Source: Asterella californica
Taxonomy: Eukaryota; Streptophyta; Marchantiopsida; Marchantiales; Aytoniaceae
Reading direction: 5' to 3'
Assembly: GCA_036924285.1 (NCBI GenBank)
Contig: JAYKYS010000002.1
Span: forward strand, 3,162,001 to 3,226,000
DNA: 64,000 nt
The position numbers and the translations under genes are program-made. Every line of letters begins with the position of its first letter. The stretch's first letter is position 1. The notes beneath the pieces are model-generated. The model was not told the origin of the DNA. It did no database searches and saw only the letters and a program-made list of their open reading frames with translations. Positions 21,622 through 33,304 of the stretch are shown here, in pieces.

Positions 21622-22678
21622 GTCGAGTTGAGAGTCATTCTTGGGGAGGGCGGACCTCCTGACTGTGACCGATCAGAGAAAAACGACCAGAAAGGAAAAT
21701 AGGTTGCTGCCAACGATGAAATCTCAAACCACAGTCTCTTGTGCCCACTGTTTACAAAAACAAGCACTCCAGCACACCTTAGGTACACAGATAGGTCTCT
21801 CAAGATCCAAATAACTTTATTTCAGTGTATCTGCATCATCAATTTCTTCAACCGTAAAGAAAATCTCTCTCTCTTTCTCTCCTGCGTGCCTTTTTCTCCC
21901 GTCAATCAATTTTCAATCAGAGTTCTGCTCTCCCATATGCGCACCAGGTATCTCCCATAGTATATTCAGGATGGCATGCGGAGGCTTAGGCCAGGAAGCT
22001 CACGATTAAGGGAGATACCGGTCTCCCGCCCCTAGATATGCAGGACGTGGCTGCATATCCAACATAGACTCCCTTCCAGGAGGCCAACATGCCGGAATAG
22101 GAACCAGAGGCCATGGGGGATCGATCCTGAGACCACTTCCCTCCTAGGCAGGCGCCCTATCACTGGGATGGCCTTTGGTTCCGTTCTAAAAGCATTTAAA
22201 ATCTGTACATATGCTTTTACTGTAGAAATTTTCCTACAAAGTCTTTACTAGCCTTTTCTGTGCTAACTTCTCTATACAACTCCATTTTTAATGAATAAGG
22301 AGTCAAAACTATAGTATTCATGAACACCTACACACCAACGCTATCAGATCCTGAGTTCGACTCACGAGCCAGAATCGACCGATTTCTCTCTTTCACATAC
22401 TTCACAGTCTAAAACTCGTACTAACTATTGCTTAAAACACTTTCTGTCAAAACTAGAAGCATGAGGTCGCTCTCCTCGTCGAGCTTTGCATTCTGATGTC
22501 TTTCGACTCTCTTAGGGGTGATATTCCAACCCAAGCTAAGGGGCAGCTTGTCAGGCATAGCCCCAGCTTAGCTCCTGCCTAGCTTGTTAAGCTGCAGGGC
22601 AGCTTCCTTTACACAATATAGAAAAAAAAAATCTCTCTGTAATACTTTTCACTGTACAGACCTATGTACAATACGACA
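21622..22678 (-). repeat. 3' LTR of element G (shortened)
   Basis: A 1057 bp LTR with ends TGTCGAG and ATACGACA on the plus strand. It is nearly identical to the outer parts of 28984-31179 but lacks about 1.14 kb, including the minisatellite, between about 21915 and 21935. A short remnant cagagttctgctctc at that join matches 29709-29724 in the partner. Confidence 0.9.
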
Positions 22679-22690
22679 TTCACCCCCTCC
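22679..22690 (-). other. Polypurine tract of element G
   Basis: GGAGGGGGTGAA directly precedes the 3' LTR on the minus strand, the expected place for plus-strand priming of reverse transcription. Confidence 0.7.
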
Positions 22691-22726
22691 AAACCTGCAC
22701 ATCCTCTGGTATGTGCCAATCCGTCA

Positions 22727-23376
22727 TCAACCCTCTTGGTCCTCCAAATCGTCGCTCTCCTCGACCGCCTCAAAAAAGTCTTTATCCGCTCCTGTCTGCT
22801 CTGAACTTAAGAACTCAGCTAGCTCCACAGTCCCCCTTCTCTTTTTGAATAGCTTCACTCGTTTCTCAGCAACTGGAAGCCTTAAAGGCGTGCCATCTAG
22901 TTCTTGCAGGGAATAAGTAGCATTTTGATGTACATCAGAGACAAGGTAAGGGCCAAACCACCTTCTCGAAAACTTTTGAATTGTAGAGTGTTGGTTCTCC
23001 AATGTGCTGTCGTATACCAACATCCAGTCTCCAACTTGTATCGGTTTTGGTCGAAGTCTATGAGTCTTATCAAACCTCTCCTTGTTCCCAAGTCGAGCCG
23101 CCTTCAGCCGTCGCTGCGCTTCGGCGAGATCCTCCTCTCTACATTCTAGCTGTCTAATTCGTAGTGAGAGAAGCTGCACAACGTCCACATTGTCCTCCCA
23201 TGACAAGGTAGCCAAGTAGGAAAGTCTTCTTCTGCTGGCATCATCGATTTCTGTCCTAACATTAACTCAACAGGCATGTACCCTGTAGTAGAACAATGAG
23301 TTGTTCTATCCGCCCATAAAGCAAAAGGGAGTAACCTAGGCCACTCTCTATGCTTACCATCACACGCCTTCACCAA
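22727..23376 (-). pseudogene. Element G integrase C-terminal part
   Basis: Minus frames 23376-23216 and 23215-22727 continue the integrase: ALVKACDGKHREWPRLLPFALWADRT, with the PVELMLGQ block, then after a one-base shift near 23212 the C-terminal domain with KIQKFSRRWFGPYLVSDV-like GPY motif, NATYSLQELDG and KRVKLFKKRR. The second frame ends 48 bases before the LTR. The long charged tail (DFFEAVEESDDLEDQEG) follows no known chromodomain pattern that I can see. Confidence 0.8.
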
Positions 23377-23379
23377 AGC

Positions 23380-26067
23380 CTAAGCTATCGATGGATGTCC
23401 TCGCTCGCTCTTGCCAATCCCCTCTAGATTCATCGCAGTAGTAAGCTTGAGCTTCACACCATATCTAGCAAAAAACTCTTTCGCTTCCGTACCACGTAGT
23501 TCTCCCCTATCTGCCCGTAGTCTTCCTACAGACCCATACCTACAAATAATATCTTCAAGAACAAACTTACATATCCCCTCTGTGGTCTTTGTCCTCAAAG
23601 CTCGTCCTTCTACAAAGTTGGAGAGATCCTCACGAGCCAAAACCAAATATCGCATGCCCCATAACCCCAGAGGCATCACCACCAAGTCGAGAACCCACTG
23701 AAAGTGAATGCAAGGCGGATAAGTTGGCACGAGACCGTTCCTATACCGCATCTTTGAGTAGAACTGGCAATGCAAGCAGGAACTAACGTAGTTCACCACA
23801 TCCTGGTAAATACCTTTCCACCAATACCTTTCCTTCAACTTGACGTAAGTAACCCAAATCCCTCGATGTCCGGCCCACAAAGTATCATGGAACTCCTTCA
23901 TTAGTTGCTGCTTAGTCTGCAGATCGTCAACTACTCGTATGAACATCCCATCTCTCCTCTGTGGTCGTCTCCAAAGATACCCATCATGCAGAAGATAGTT
24001 GTAAGCTTGTTTCCTTATCTCTCTGAACTCTACTTTGCTCCACCTCTCTTGCCTCTCCAACAAGCTCAGATAATACCCTATGTCACGAAGTCTACCTGTG
24101 TAAAGCTCTTCTCTAAACATCAACGGCTCCAAGTTCGTAGCCTGTCGATTAACATGACACTGAGCATCCTTTCTCTCCTCTTCCTCAGCTTCTGAAATCA
24201 TGACATCCTCGTCTACAAATCGAGCTCTTGACAACATATCTGTGACCATATTCTCCTTTCCTTTTATATGCTTCAGCTCTGGATTCAAGCTTCTAATATA
24301 GGCAATCCAACGTAACATCGCTATGTCTGGCGTGCTACAGTTGGATATCATGCCTAGTAGAGGTAGACAATCCGTCTCTAGGACTACATGAGCACCAATC
24401 AGAAACTCACGGTCTGTCTTCATCGCTGTCACCGCTCCCCACAATTCACGCTTCACCTGAGGATAATCTCGTTGCCTGTCTGTCAAGATCCTAGCTCCAA
24501 ACCTAGACGTAAACCGCATACCATCCGCATCATCTTGACCTATTGCCCAGCCAATCGCCTTTGGACTAGTATCTATTGTAATAGTGACAGGTCTCCCACA
24601 CCCATAGTCTACTTTTCTCAGAACAGGTGGAGACTGTAGAGCCTCCTTCAGCCTATTCATAGCTTCTCTATGGACTGAGGTCCATACAAACTTCTTACCC
24701 TTCCTCAATAATGCATACAAAGGCTCAGCAACATGAGCATAATGAGGAATGGATAAGCGATAAAATACACAAGCACCTAGAAAGCGTCGAACCTCCGTGA
24801 TGTTCTTACAGTCTGCCATCCTAGCTATAGCTTCAACCTTCTCGGGGTTTGGGCGCCTTCCAAAAGCACCACACAGATGTCCAACCCTTAAAATCTCAGA
24901 CACACCAAACTTGGACTTAGCTCCTGACAGGGTGAGATGCACCTCCTCCAGTCGAGTCAAGATACGTTCTACATCCCTGATATGATCTACAACAAACCTT
25001 CTACATCCATTCGCAAGTACTGCTTCATCCTTGTCTTCAACCGCGCAACCCTTTATAGGAATATCATCTAGAAATGGAATGGTAACATCAGGCACAAACT
25101 CCCTTAGTACCTTATGCATCGCATTCTGCATATGAGCCACCGAGTTCGTCGCTCCTTGTGGAAGAGTACACATCCGCATCAATCCCAAGGGCGTACACAT
25201 AGTAGTTAAATCTCTACTCTCCACAGCCAGCTGGAACTGATCATAACCAGAATATAGATCTCCTATCGAATAAATAGCTCTCCCTGCAAATGCCTCTGCT
25301 ACCTCTTCAATCACAGGACCCGTCCCAACGTTACGTATGGTTACGTTATTCGCAGGCTGTAAGTCTTGAATAAAACGCAAAGCTCCTGACTTCTTGGGTA
25401 CAGTGAACCACCTGTTAGAATATGACCCCATAGACGGCTCAAGTATCCCCATCTGTACCTTCTCCTTCAACAACTCGATGAGTTTAGACAACAAAGCACG
25501 AGGGACTGGGATCGGTTTCAGGTCCCAAGGCACATGAGGGATTGTGAATATAACCATAGGCGCTATAACCTTTGGGTCTACACAACCTATCTCCTCTGCT
25601 GAAAAAGAGAATGCTTTACCATGCTTTACTATCATCTGTTCAAACACTGCCTTCTCGACCTCAGTCAAGAAATCACCCCCTCCTATCTGGAGCTCCTTCA
25701 ATGTCTCCTCAGTAAACTGGTGCTCTACTCGTCTATGATCACGCAATATAGGCTCAGTCCTCACTAGCTGTACTTGCTGCTGGGAGTTAGCAGGTAGTTG
25801 AGCTGCTACCGGTCTTACCTTTCTCAGTACAGATTTGTACTTCGCATGGACGTCTGCTTCTTGGAGAAGTGCACACCAACAACTTGCTTCTCTCCCCTCA
25901 TTATTCTGCATCGAATGAGGAAAGAACTGCACGTATGTAGCAATCTCCTCATATATGCGTCGAGAGTGGATAGGGATCACCGCCACACTATTCTTCCCTT
26001 GCACCAATCCACTCATATTATCTAACCAACAAACAACTGACTGTACAGGTCTACATAAACTCTTCAA
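23380..26067 (-). pseudogene. Element G pol: reverse transcriptase, RNase H and integrase core
   Basis: An 895-codon open frame, the longest in the window. Residues 1-180 are a spacer with HGKAFSFSAEEIGCVD; 190-370 reverse transcriptase with SGALRFIQDLQPAN, YSGYDQFQLAVESRDL, MCTLPQGATNS and catalytic FLDDIPIKG; 480-620 RNase H with ITIDTSPKAIGWA, QVKRELWGAV, LETDCLPL (TDC rather than TDH) and DMLSRARF. Integrase follows: zinc site HDTLWAGH and CLHC, catalytic aspartates in VLDLVVMP and RADRGELRG, and the glutamate in GKSERGHP. The integrase block AREDLSNFVEGRAL and LEDIICRYG resembles fungal Ty3/gypsy elements. It ends at a TAG where related copies suggest glutamine. The start at 26067 is uncertain, since protease and pol are usually one polyprotein. 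Confidence 0.85.
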
Positions 26068-26275
26068 ACAACCCAGAAACCACTTCGTCTTCAGGTAGAA
26101 CTCCTACACGCCACAACTCTGATACCTGTTTCACCACCCATCTTTTTGTATTTTTCTCCATATCCTCAACTCTTGTAAATCGACTCCACCCATCTGCCTC
26201 AAACATCAGCAATCCAGACTGCCAACTCTGTACACCACACCTGTCTCCAGACCTTTGTACATGTCTTGCTTCCAA
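26051..26275 (-). pseudogene. Element G spacer between protease and reverse transcriptase
   Basis: A 74-codon minus frame (GWSRFTRVEDMEKNTKRWV, then EDEVVSGLFEEFM) that corresponds to 55773-55582 in element E (DWSEFTRIEDLTEKSRRQM, EDEMISGVYEEF). It is therefore genuine element coding, not a shadow. It probably belongs to one polyprotein; it overlaps the start of the next frame by 17 bases in another frame, indicating a frameshift or a ribosomal shift. Confidence 0.55.
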
Positions 26276-26322
26276 CTCCGACGGGACCTCAATAGTAGGT
26301 TCTACACCCCTGTTTTCCCGCT

Positions 26323-27105
26323 CTACAGGAGTGGACTGCGAAAACCCTTACATCTCTTCGTCTGAGAATCTCTAAGGGTTTGTCCGTTCCGTTCATGTCT
26401 TGAACGAACCGTCAAAAACTGTACTGAGTATTTGTCATCAAGACTCCGAACTCTGGCATAATGAGACCCATCGTTCATCACCTTTGTCTCCATTCGAACA
26501 GCGGTGATGTATGGTTGGCCCAGTATGACAGGATAGGAGACAGACGACTGTACAAAGAAATGCTGATCAACCTCTACATCTCCAATCTTTACACGCATAT
26601 TGGGACAGGCTCCGTATAACTCACCCTTTTGGTTATTTGCAGCTCGAAGCACCCAACCATGATTCCTTTCGATTGGCCACTGCCCCTTCTCATACACCTC
26701 TTTGGAAATGATGTTGATCTCCGACCCGTGATCCACAAGTGCAGGTACTGGCTCAGAAAGTCCCCCAAGTCGAACTTGCGTCTCAGTTGTCGCTCTTGCC
26801 CAGTGCTTTTCTTTGAAATCATTGTCCGCGCTTAACCTATCCTCCTCAAACTCTTCATCTTCGTTCTCAATAACAGCTGGACCAGCAACCCATGCCTCAT
26901 ACTTATCATCTCTGAACTGATCAACACCAATAGCATCTACTGCTCCAACCATCTGACTACTTACTTGTTCAGTCAATACCTGTCTCTTTCTCTTCATGAT
27001 GTCTATTATCAACTCATGAAACTCTCTCTTTGCGATACCAAGCACTTCACGAAGAGTAAACTCAACTCTAGCATCCAAAATGCGTTGCTCCAGAACAGCA
27101 CACAA
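26323..27105 (-). pseudogene. Element G protease region
   Basis: A 260-codon minus frame. Residues 1-40 carry the ILDARVEFTLREVLGIAKRE block found in A, D and E; residues about 115-140 carry the active site PALVDHGSEINIISKEVY with D-H-G; residues about 185-215 carry VSYPVILGQPYITAVRMETK, equivalent to the flap and second conserved block of retropepsins. It stops at 26323. The preceding gag frame ends in another frame at 27132 after what looks like a 5 bp tandem duplication. Confidence 0.8.
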
Positions 27106-27131
27106 GTCTGTTGTTGTTTCGATGTCTGCCG

Positions 27132-28921
27132 CTAACTTGTAAGCTGGAGCTTTCCGCTTTTCCTGTGCTGTGCTGTAAATCTCTTTCCCCGTACTCTATC
27201 TGGAGTAGTAGTCTCTTGTGGTAAATCCTGTACACCTTCCATAGGATCTATTGCAGGTGGTGGAGCTGTAGAGATAGAAGGTATATCCTCTGCAGTAGGA
27301 AATCTACCAGCTGGTACAGATGGTGATGGTTCCGCTGCTCTCCTCCTCGTAACCCTCCGACGGTCACTATCCTCTGGTACCCCTGCATCTAAATCAGAAG
27401 CATCCCGTCTTCTTTTGTCTTCCACCATGGCATCCTGCTCACTGCTCGCTTCTAAAAATGCTCGAATAGAAGTTGCATCCACTGGGTCCCTCCATCCAGT
27501 AGCTCTCCTAATGCTTTCAGCACCTCTCTTCATCATTTCAACTGAGACCTCATTAGCCTGCTCAACCATAGTTGGATTAGCGCGCACCTCAATCTTCCCA
27601 GTATACACATCAGCCTCTGCAGAACCCGCAGTCATCGCTGTAGTATTCGCGCCAGTAAGTGCTGGAAGAGAACTCCTCATTCCTCCTCTCCCAAAATATG
27701 TGTTCAGAGGCTGCCCCGTGGCGGTTAAATACAACCTGTTATTCTGATAGTTGACTACGCCCTCTCGCAAGGCAACCGCCAAGTCTTGACAGTCTCCTCT
27801 GAGATGATCTGGGCTGTCGCACCAAATACATCTCCTTGTAAAGGTTCCTCCTACAGGTCGAGCACCTGGCGCAACTGGTCGTTGGTCTCTCCTCAAGTCT
27901 GCCATCTCAACCCTCAAATCTCTCAGCTGTTGAGTGAGCTCTTCTATCAAGTTATTCTGATTTCGGTTCTCAGCAGGTCGCTGTTGCTGTCTAGGTCCTC
28001 TCTGTGCTGGGATAGGTACTGCATGCGCTTGAGCAATCACTTGGGGAACCACTATGGGTGCTTGAGGAATCACAATAGGTGCCTGAGGTATTGTAGGAGG
28101 AGCTACATGAACTTGAGGAAATACTCTCTGCTGCTCTGATAAGGTTTCTAGCTGTAACACCATCCTACCACAACGTTGCCTAGCAAGGGTAGATACTGCT
28201 TCTTCCACTCTCCTCCAATCAGATGTAACTCTCCCTTCAGTCCCTCGATCAGCCAACATGAAACAAAGCCTATCTGCTGTGAACTCATCCAGAGCCCCCA
28301 AGAACAACTCCGTCTTCCTAGCATCCAGCGTCAACTTCTCTAGACCAGAAAGCTGAGAGTACCTCTTCTCAAATTCCCGAATTATCTCATTCAATCCCAT
28401 GGAACGTCCAGGCTGACGCTCTATCCAGTCCATGAGAGTTCTTCTGGTGACTCTTTCAGAGTCCTCTTCTAGAAACTCTTCTCTCAATGCACGCTCAAAC
28501 AAAGTCCACCCACCTAGATGTCTTCTCTGTAAATTTCTCACCTTCTCTCTCAGTTCAGGAACAACAGTCAACTCAAAGCTCAGAATTACCTCAACTTCAG
28601 GTGCCCTGACCAACTCCATCTCACCCACATACTCCCGCAGGTACCTAGTAACATCCCTTCCATCAAATCGTCCACATCGACCAACAATTGCTTGTAACGC
28701 CCTTGTGGACTTCTGCTCAGCTCCTCCAACTGCAGGCTGCTACTGAAGAGCAGGGCAGCCAACGCCTGAAGAATCTGAGACGTGTCTACAGCAAGCTGTG
28801 CTGTTGCTGTTGGAACCACCGTAGGCCCTCCTTGAGAGCCAATTCCATCTTGACCAGGAGTCCCTTGAACAGGAGCACCTTGAGCAGCAGCTACACCTTG
28901 TACGGCAGCACTGTGATCCAT
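27132..28921 (-). pseudogene. Element G gag
   Basis: Starts at 28921 with a Gln/Gly/Ala/Val-rich tail (MDHSAAVQGVAAAQGAPVQ), shifts frame near 28745, and continues as a 498-codon frame from 28628. That frame has the capsid-like region (LRREFLEED-type SERVTRRTLMDWIERQPGR, EFEKRYSQLSGLEKLTLDAR), a Pro/Gln-rich linker, zinc knuckle CIWCDSPDHLRGDC, the NTYFGRGGMRSSL block and a charged tail with RRVTRRRAAEPSPS. The same order is seen in E and D. A stop sits at 27132. Confidence 0.82.
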
Positions 28922-28963
28922 CTTCTCAATTCAGTCAATTCTCCAAATCAATCACCCCAATAG

Positions 28964-28981
28964 CTCTCAGTGGAAGCACCA
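28964..28981 (-). other. Primer binding site of element G
   Basis: On the minus strand TGGTGCTTCCACTGAGAG starts two bases after the 5' LTR. It begins with TGG, complementary to a tRNA CCA end. The identical site occurs in E (59801-59818) and D (49423-49440). It is not the common initiator-Met site, and I cannot name the tRNA. Confidence 0.6.
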
Positions 28982-28983
28982 GA

Positions 28984-31179
28984 TGTCGAGTTGAGGTTCT
29001 TTCTTGGGGAGGGCGGACCTCCTGACTGTGACCGATCAGAGAAAAACGACCAGAAAGAAAAATAGGTTGCTGCCAACGATGAAATCTCAAACCACAGTCT
29101 CTTGTGCCCACTGTTTACAAAAACAAGCACTCCAGCACACCTTAGGTACACAGATAGGTCTCTCAAGATCCAAATAACTTTATTTCAGTGTATCTGCATC
29201 ATCAATTTCTTCAATTGTAAAGAAAATCTCTCTCTCTTTCTCTCCTGCGTGCCTTTTTCTCCCGTCAATCAATTTTCAACCAAAAATCTATCAAGTACGT
29301 CTCAATCCAAACCTAATAGTGAAATTCAGACCCCTGACTCTTATTCCTCTCTTTGCCCAACTGAAACTCTCAGAAATTTGATCATGCGTCGATCAAAAGT
29401 CCTCCGTAGATTTTCAAACGATCTCTCTCAATAAAACTGCCTCCTGAGAGTAATTTCTCCTCCGTACAGTTTATTGGACAACGTCCAAGCTTAAAACTCC
29501 TGCCCCTCTCCCTACTATAATCTCCCAATTCAATCTGTCAGCAATTTGATCTTTTTTCAACCTCCCAGCTTCTCCTGCTTGTAATCCTCCCCCTTCCGCT
29601 TCACCTCTCTCCGAAAAATCCTTTGCCAAAAACTCCCCGATCCCAAGTCGCCGCAGGTAAATAACCTAAAAGTTAAGGCCCTAGCTTAAGCTGCCCCCTC
29701 TTGTCCTTATGCGTACAGAGTTCCGCTCTCGCTGTAATCTTCCGCTGTAGTTTTCCGCTTCCACTGTAATCTACCGCTTCAAGCTTCCGCGGTAATCTTC
29801 CGCTTCCGCTGTAGTTTTCCGCTTCCACTGTAATATTCCGCTTCAAGCTTCCGCGGTAATCTTCCGCTTCCGCTGTAGTTTTCCGCTTCCGCTATAATAT
29901 TCCGCTTCAAGCTTCCGCGGTAATCTTCCGCTTCCGCTGTAGTTTTCCACTTCCACTGTAATATTCCGCTTCAAGCTTCCGCGGTAATCTTCCGCTTCCG
30001 CTGTAATCTTCCGCTTCAAGCTTCCGCGGTAATCTTCCGCTTCCGCTGTAATATTCCGCTTCAAGCTTTCGCGGTAGTTTTCCGCTTCCACTGTAATATT
30101 CTGCTCCAAGCTTCCGCGGTAATCTTCCGCTTCCGCTGTAATATTCTGCTTCAAGCTTCCGTTGTAATCTTCCGCTTCCGCTGTAATCTTCCGCTTCAAT
30201 CTTTCGCTTCAAGCTCTCCAAGAAAGATTTCTCAGAAAAATGTCCGCTTCCGCTTCAGTTTTAAGCCCCTGCTAAAGTTGTTTCCCTGCTGTCCTTGTGC
30301 GTACATAATAATCAGCAAAAGTTTCTCGTGCCCTCGATGCCATCTTGATGCCACCCTGAATATACTACAAGCCATCCAATGTAGGCCGAAGCCCCAACAC
30401 TTATGAGGCTGCCCCACAAGACTTACAGCCCCCCCATATGCGCACCAGGTATCTCCCATAGTATATTCAGGATGGCATGCGGAGGCTTAGGCCAGGAAGC
30501 TCACTATTAAGGGAGATACCGGTCTCCCGCCCCTAGATATGCAGGACGTGGCTGCATATCCAACATAGACTCCCTTCCAGGAGGCCAACATGCCGGAATA
30601 GGAACCAGAGGCCATGGGGGATCGATCCTGAGACCACTTCCCTCCTAGGCAGGCGCACTATCACTGGGATGGCCTTTGGTTTCGTTCTAAAAGCATTTAA
30701 AATCTGTACATATGCTTTTACTGTAGAAATTTTCCTACAAAGTCTTTACTAGCCTTTTCTGTGCTAACTTCTCTATACAACTCCATTTTTAATGAATAAG
30801 GAGTCAAAACTATAGTATTCATGAACACCTACACACCAACGCTATCAGATCCTGAGTTCGACTCACGAGCCAGAATCGACCGATTTCTCTCTTCCACATA
30901 CTTCACAACCTAAAACTCGTACTAACTATTGCTTAAAACACTTTCTGTCAAAACTAGAAGCATGAGGTCGCTCTCCTCGTCGAGCTTTGCATTCTGATGT
31001 CTTTCGACTCCCTTAGGGGTGATATTCCAACCTAAGCTAGGGGGCAGCTTGTCAAGCATAGCCCCAGCTTAGCTCCTGCCTAGCTTGTTAAGCTGCAGGG
31101 CAGCTTCCTTTACACAATATAGAAAAAAAAAATCTCTCTGTAATACTTTTCACTGTACAGACCTATGTACAATACGACA
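28984..31179 (-). repeat. 5' LTR of element G (full length)
   Basis: A 2196 bp LTR, TGTCGAG to ATACGACA on the plus strand. Apart from the 1.14 kb middle part (about 29283-30432) it is nearly identical to 21622-22678, which implies a recent insertion and a later deletion in the 3' copy (or chimeric LTRs). Confidence 0.9.
29730..30215. repeat. Minisatellite in the element G 5' LTR
   Basis: Tandem array built from TTCCGCTTCCGCTGTAATC-like words. The landmark CTTCAAGC recurs at 29777, 29841, 29905 and 29969 (64 bp period) and then at 30014 and 30059 (45 bp period). The array is free of stops in two minus frames, giving repetitive AEAEDYRGSLKRKIT-like peptides, which I take as a by-product of the repeat. 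Confidence 0.85.
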
Positions 31180-32874
31180 ACACGAATGTCTCAAGCAATC
31201 GCATGTCAGACATTTTAAGTGGGTTCACTTTTGGGGTCTCTCCAGACGTAGAAGTCATCTATGAATTGAGATAGGCTCTCAGCGTTCATGGTTGCAAAAA
31301 ATATATCTCTCAACCTCAGACGATTCACGTCGAGTTCACCAACTGTCGTAGGACGTGAAATGTGGTCTGAGAATACACCCTGGATGTGGAGAGATACAAT
31401 AAAATCTACGACCTAACTGATGAAAACTTCCGCTCTCACTATCTAATATATCTGTCTTTTGTCTTGGTTACTATCGATCTAACCTGACCCAAATGCAACA
31501 CACGTGCATCGCACAAACGACTCGGAGCTCGATCCCATTCTAGGTAAAAAGCAGGGCTCATACACGATACATGTCTGCTTTAGATCCCAAGCACTTTTCA
31601 TACAATCTTTCATCAATATCCGCTACATTACTTCTTCTCGACAAACTATCTAAATGCTAGACTCGGGCCTTCTATTGTTCGCTGATACGAGCTTCGCTCA
31701 AGAAGATGTCCACATCAAAGGACAACCTACTACACAAACTTCCCAACGATACAGGACATATCGGCAACAAACAACCAGAAAACTCGGGACGTGACACCGA
31801 AGATAACGATACCTCAACTTCAGCAAGGCGTGGCACCTCCACTGAACGTGATCGCCGTATCAATCTCACAATACAACCTCCTTGTCATCCATGCAACACC
31901 TCCAAGAAGCTCACCTCCAGTCCTCAGATCGCTTGTTCAAGGTCATTCAAGAGATTTAGACGAAATCTCTCTTCGTCTTCCTCCCGTCCCGCTGTAAATT
32001 GAACTTTGACCTCGTGCTCTCACCTCGATCGTCCAATCAGGCTCAAACTTCACAGGAACTCCCCTCTGACCCTTCTCTACTATTGTATGAAATTTCAGCC
32101 TCAGATCTGAACCCAACTGTCCGCGATGGATCAAGCCACCCGCTTGTGCTAACTTATGAGCTTTACATATCTCGATGGCTAAAATCCTAGATCTCCACAC
32201 ATTCTCTTACCCAAATGAGTTGAAATTTCACATGTGACTAGCTTATAGAGCACACTTTCATCCTGGAAAGTTTCACTCAAAGATCCAATCCCATGTGCAC
32301 GGAGCAACTCAAGCTTTGAACCCAAAGAAAACGGATTTATTCATATCTCTCAACTGTAACAGCCAACTTCAATCGACCATTTCAAGAGCAAATCTAACCC
32401 AAATGTAAGATTGTTTTACATCAATGTAACCAGGACGGAGTGAACTATTCGATCCCCTTGACAGCTCTTAAAGATCACCTCTCAAACTCTCGGATCACTC
32501 AAAAATATGACTCGGAGTATCGATTTGACCTCCTGATTTTGAACGTCCATCACTCTCTCCTCAGAACTCCAAATCGGTCGATCTTTGCCTCCAGTGTGTA
32601 GCCCGTCTCGAGAGCTTTCCAACAAGACCACTCACTCCTCGAATGACCTCTAGGAAGACCTCCAAAACCCTAAAGCGGTTTGTAGATCTTGAATGGAGTT
32701 GATTGATCAAAAATAGACCAATAAGAAAATAGATCTAGAAACCACTTTTTTCCTCTACTTGGTACCCTAGAACCACTATAACCCTAATACCCTCTCATGC
32801 CTTCAAGGCATCGGCTCCAACCTTAGGGTAATTCCACTCATCAAACTATAGAGATCATACTTAACACTTAAGAT

Positions 32875-33078
32875 TCAATACAAAGTCAAGATGACTACTT
32901 AGAACTGATCTACGATGAAAGGTACTACAAAAGAGAATGGAGAAGCCATCACTTGATTACAGTACTCCTCGTCAAAGTTCCTTGCGATCCACACACAATG
33001 ATTGATTTTCCGTCGACAGTGACATCGAACATCCACCTAGACGTTGAAAGGAATGTTGGCTGGATAATTCAGGTCCAT
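32875..33078 (-). pseudogene. ORFb, copy A
   Basis: A 67-codon frame with ATG at 33078 (MDLNYPANIPFN) and terminal VVILTLY, exactly 204 nt with its stop. Two codons are nonsense (after FNV and after VDQF). Both fit C-to-T or G-to-A changes against copies F1 and F2. No indel separates it from F2, so protein-level constraint acted before decay. Confidence 0.6.
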
Positions 33079-33088
33079 TCGTCTCTCG

Positions 33089-33304
33089 TCAAAGTAAGAT
33101 ATACACTGTCAAGTCTCAGTTCTTCCCGTACGTGACAATTGATAAGACCACTTGAGTAGACGAGTCCATCATCCTCCCCATGAACTTTTCTCCAAAGTAG
33201 GCGATGAACCACTGTCGAAAGTGATCGCGGTGGATGCAGTGAAGCTTGATATGAAACGAGTTTGGAAATGAAAAATTCAGAACTCGATTTAGTCCTCCAT
33301 CCAT
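33089..33304 (-). pseudogene. ORFa, copy A
   Basis: A 216 nt frame with ATG at 33304 and final TGA, aligning without gaps to 7522-7737. FHIKLHCIHRDHFRQW is unchanged relative to F1 while flanking residues differ. Codon 63 is TGA instead of tryptophan, as in copies F2 and D. Ten bases separate it from ORFb. Confidence 0.6.

Larger units (their letters stand above)
21622..31179 (-). mobile_element. Element G: nearly complete gypsy element of the D-H-G protease lineage
   Basis: LTRs at 28984-31179 (5') and 21622-22678 (3') enclose primer site, gag, protease, reverse transcriptase, RNase H, integrase and a polypurine tract, all on the minus strand. The flanks are acgc (21618-21621) and acac (31180-31183), a target duplication that differs by one C-to-T type change. 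It is inserted in element A near the start of gag. It is the least damaged element, yet it has gag frameshifts, one nonsense codon in integrase (23377-23379) and an indel near 23210. Confidence 0.88.

Noticed and set aside
21369..21803. 144-codon minus frame joining LTR and gag
   Set aside because: The N-terminal half is G LTR sequence (the same peptide is read at 28948-29166); only the part below 21621 is gag of A.
28964..28981. tRNA gene at the CCA-like sequence next to the G LTR
   Set aside because: Only the primer-complementary stretch is present; no cloverleaf can be formed around it.
29843..30221. Two overlapping minus frames with a repeating AEAEDYRGSLKRKIT-like peptide
   Set aside because: They are the translation of the minisatellite in the G 5' LTR; two frames are open at once and the partner LTR lacks the block.
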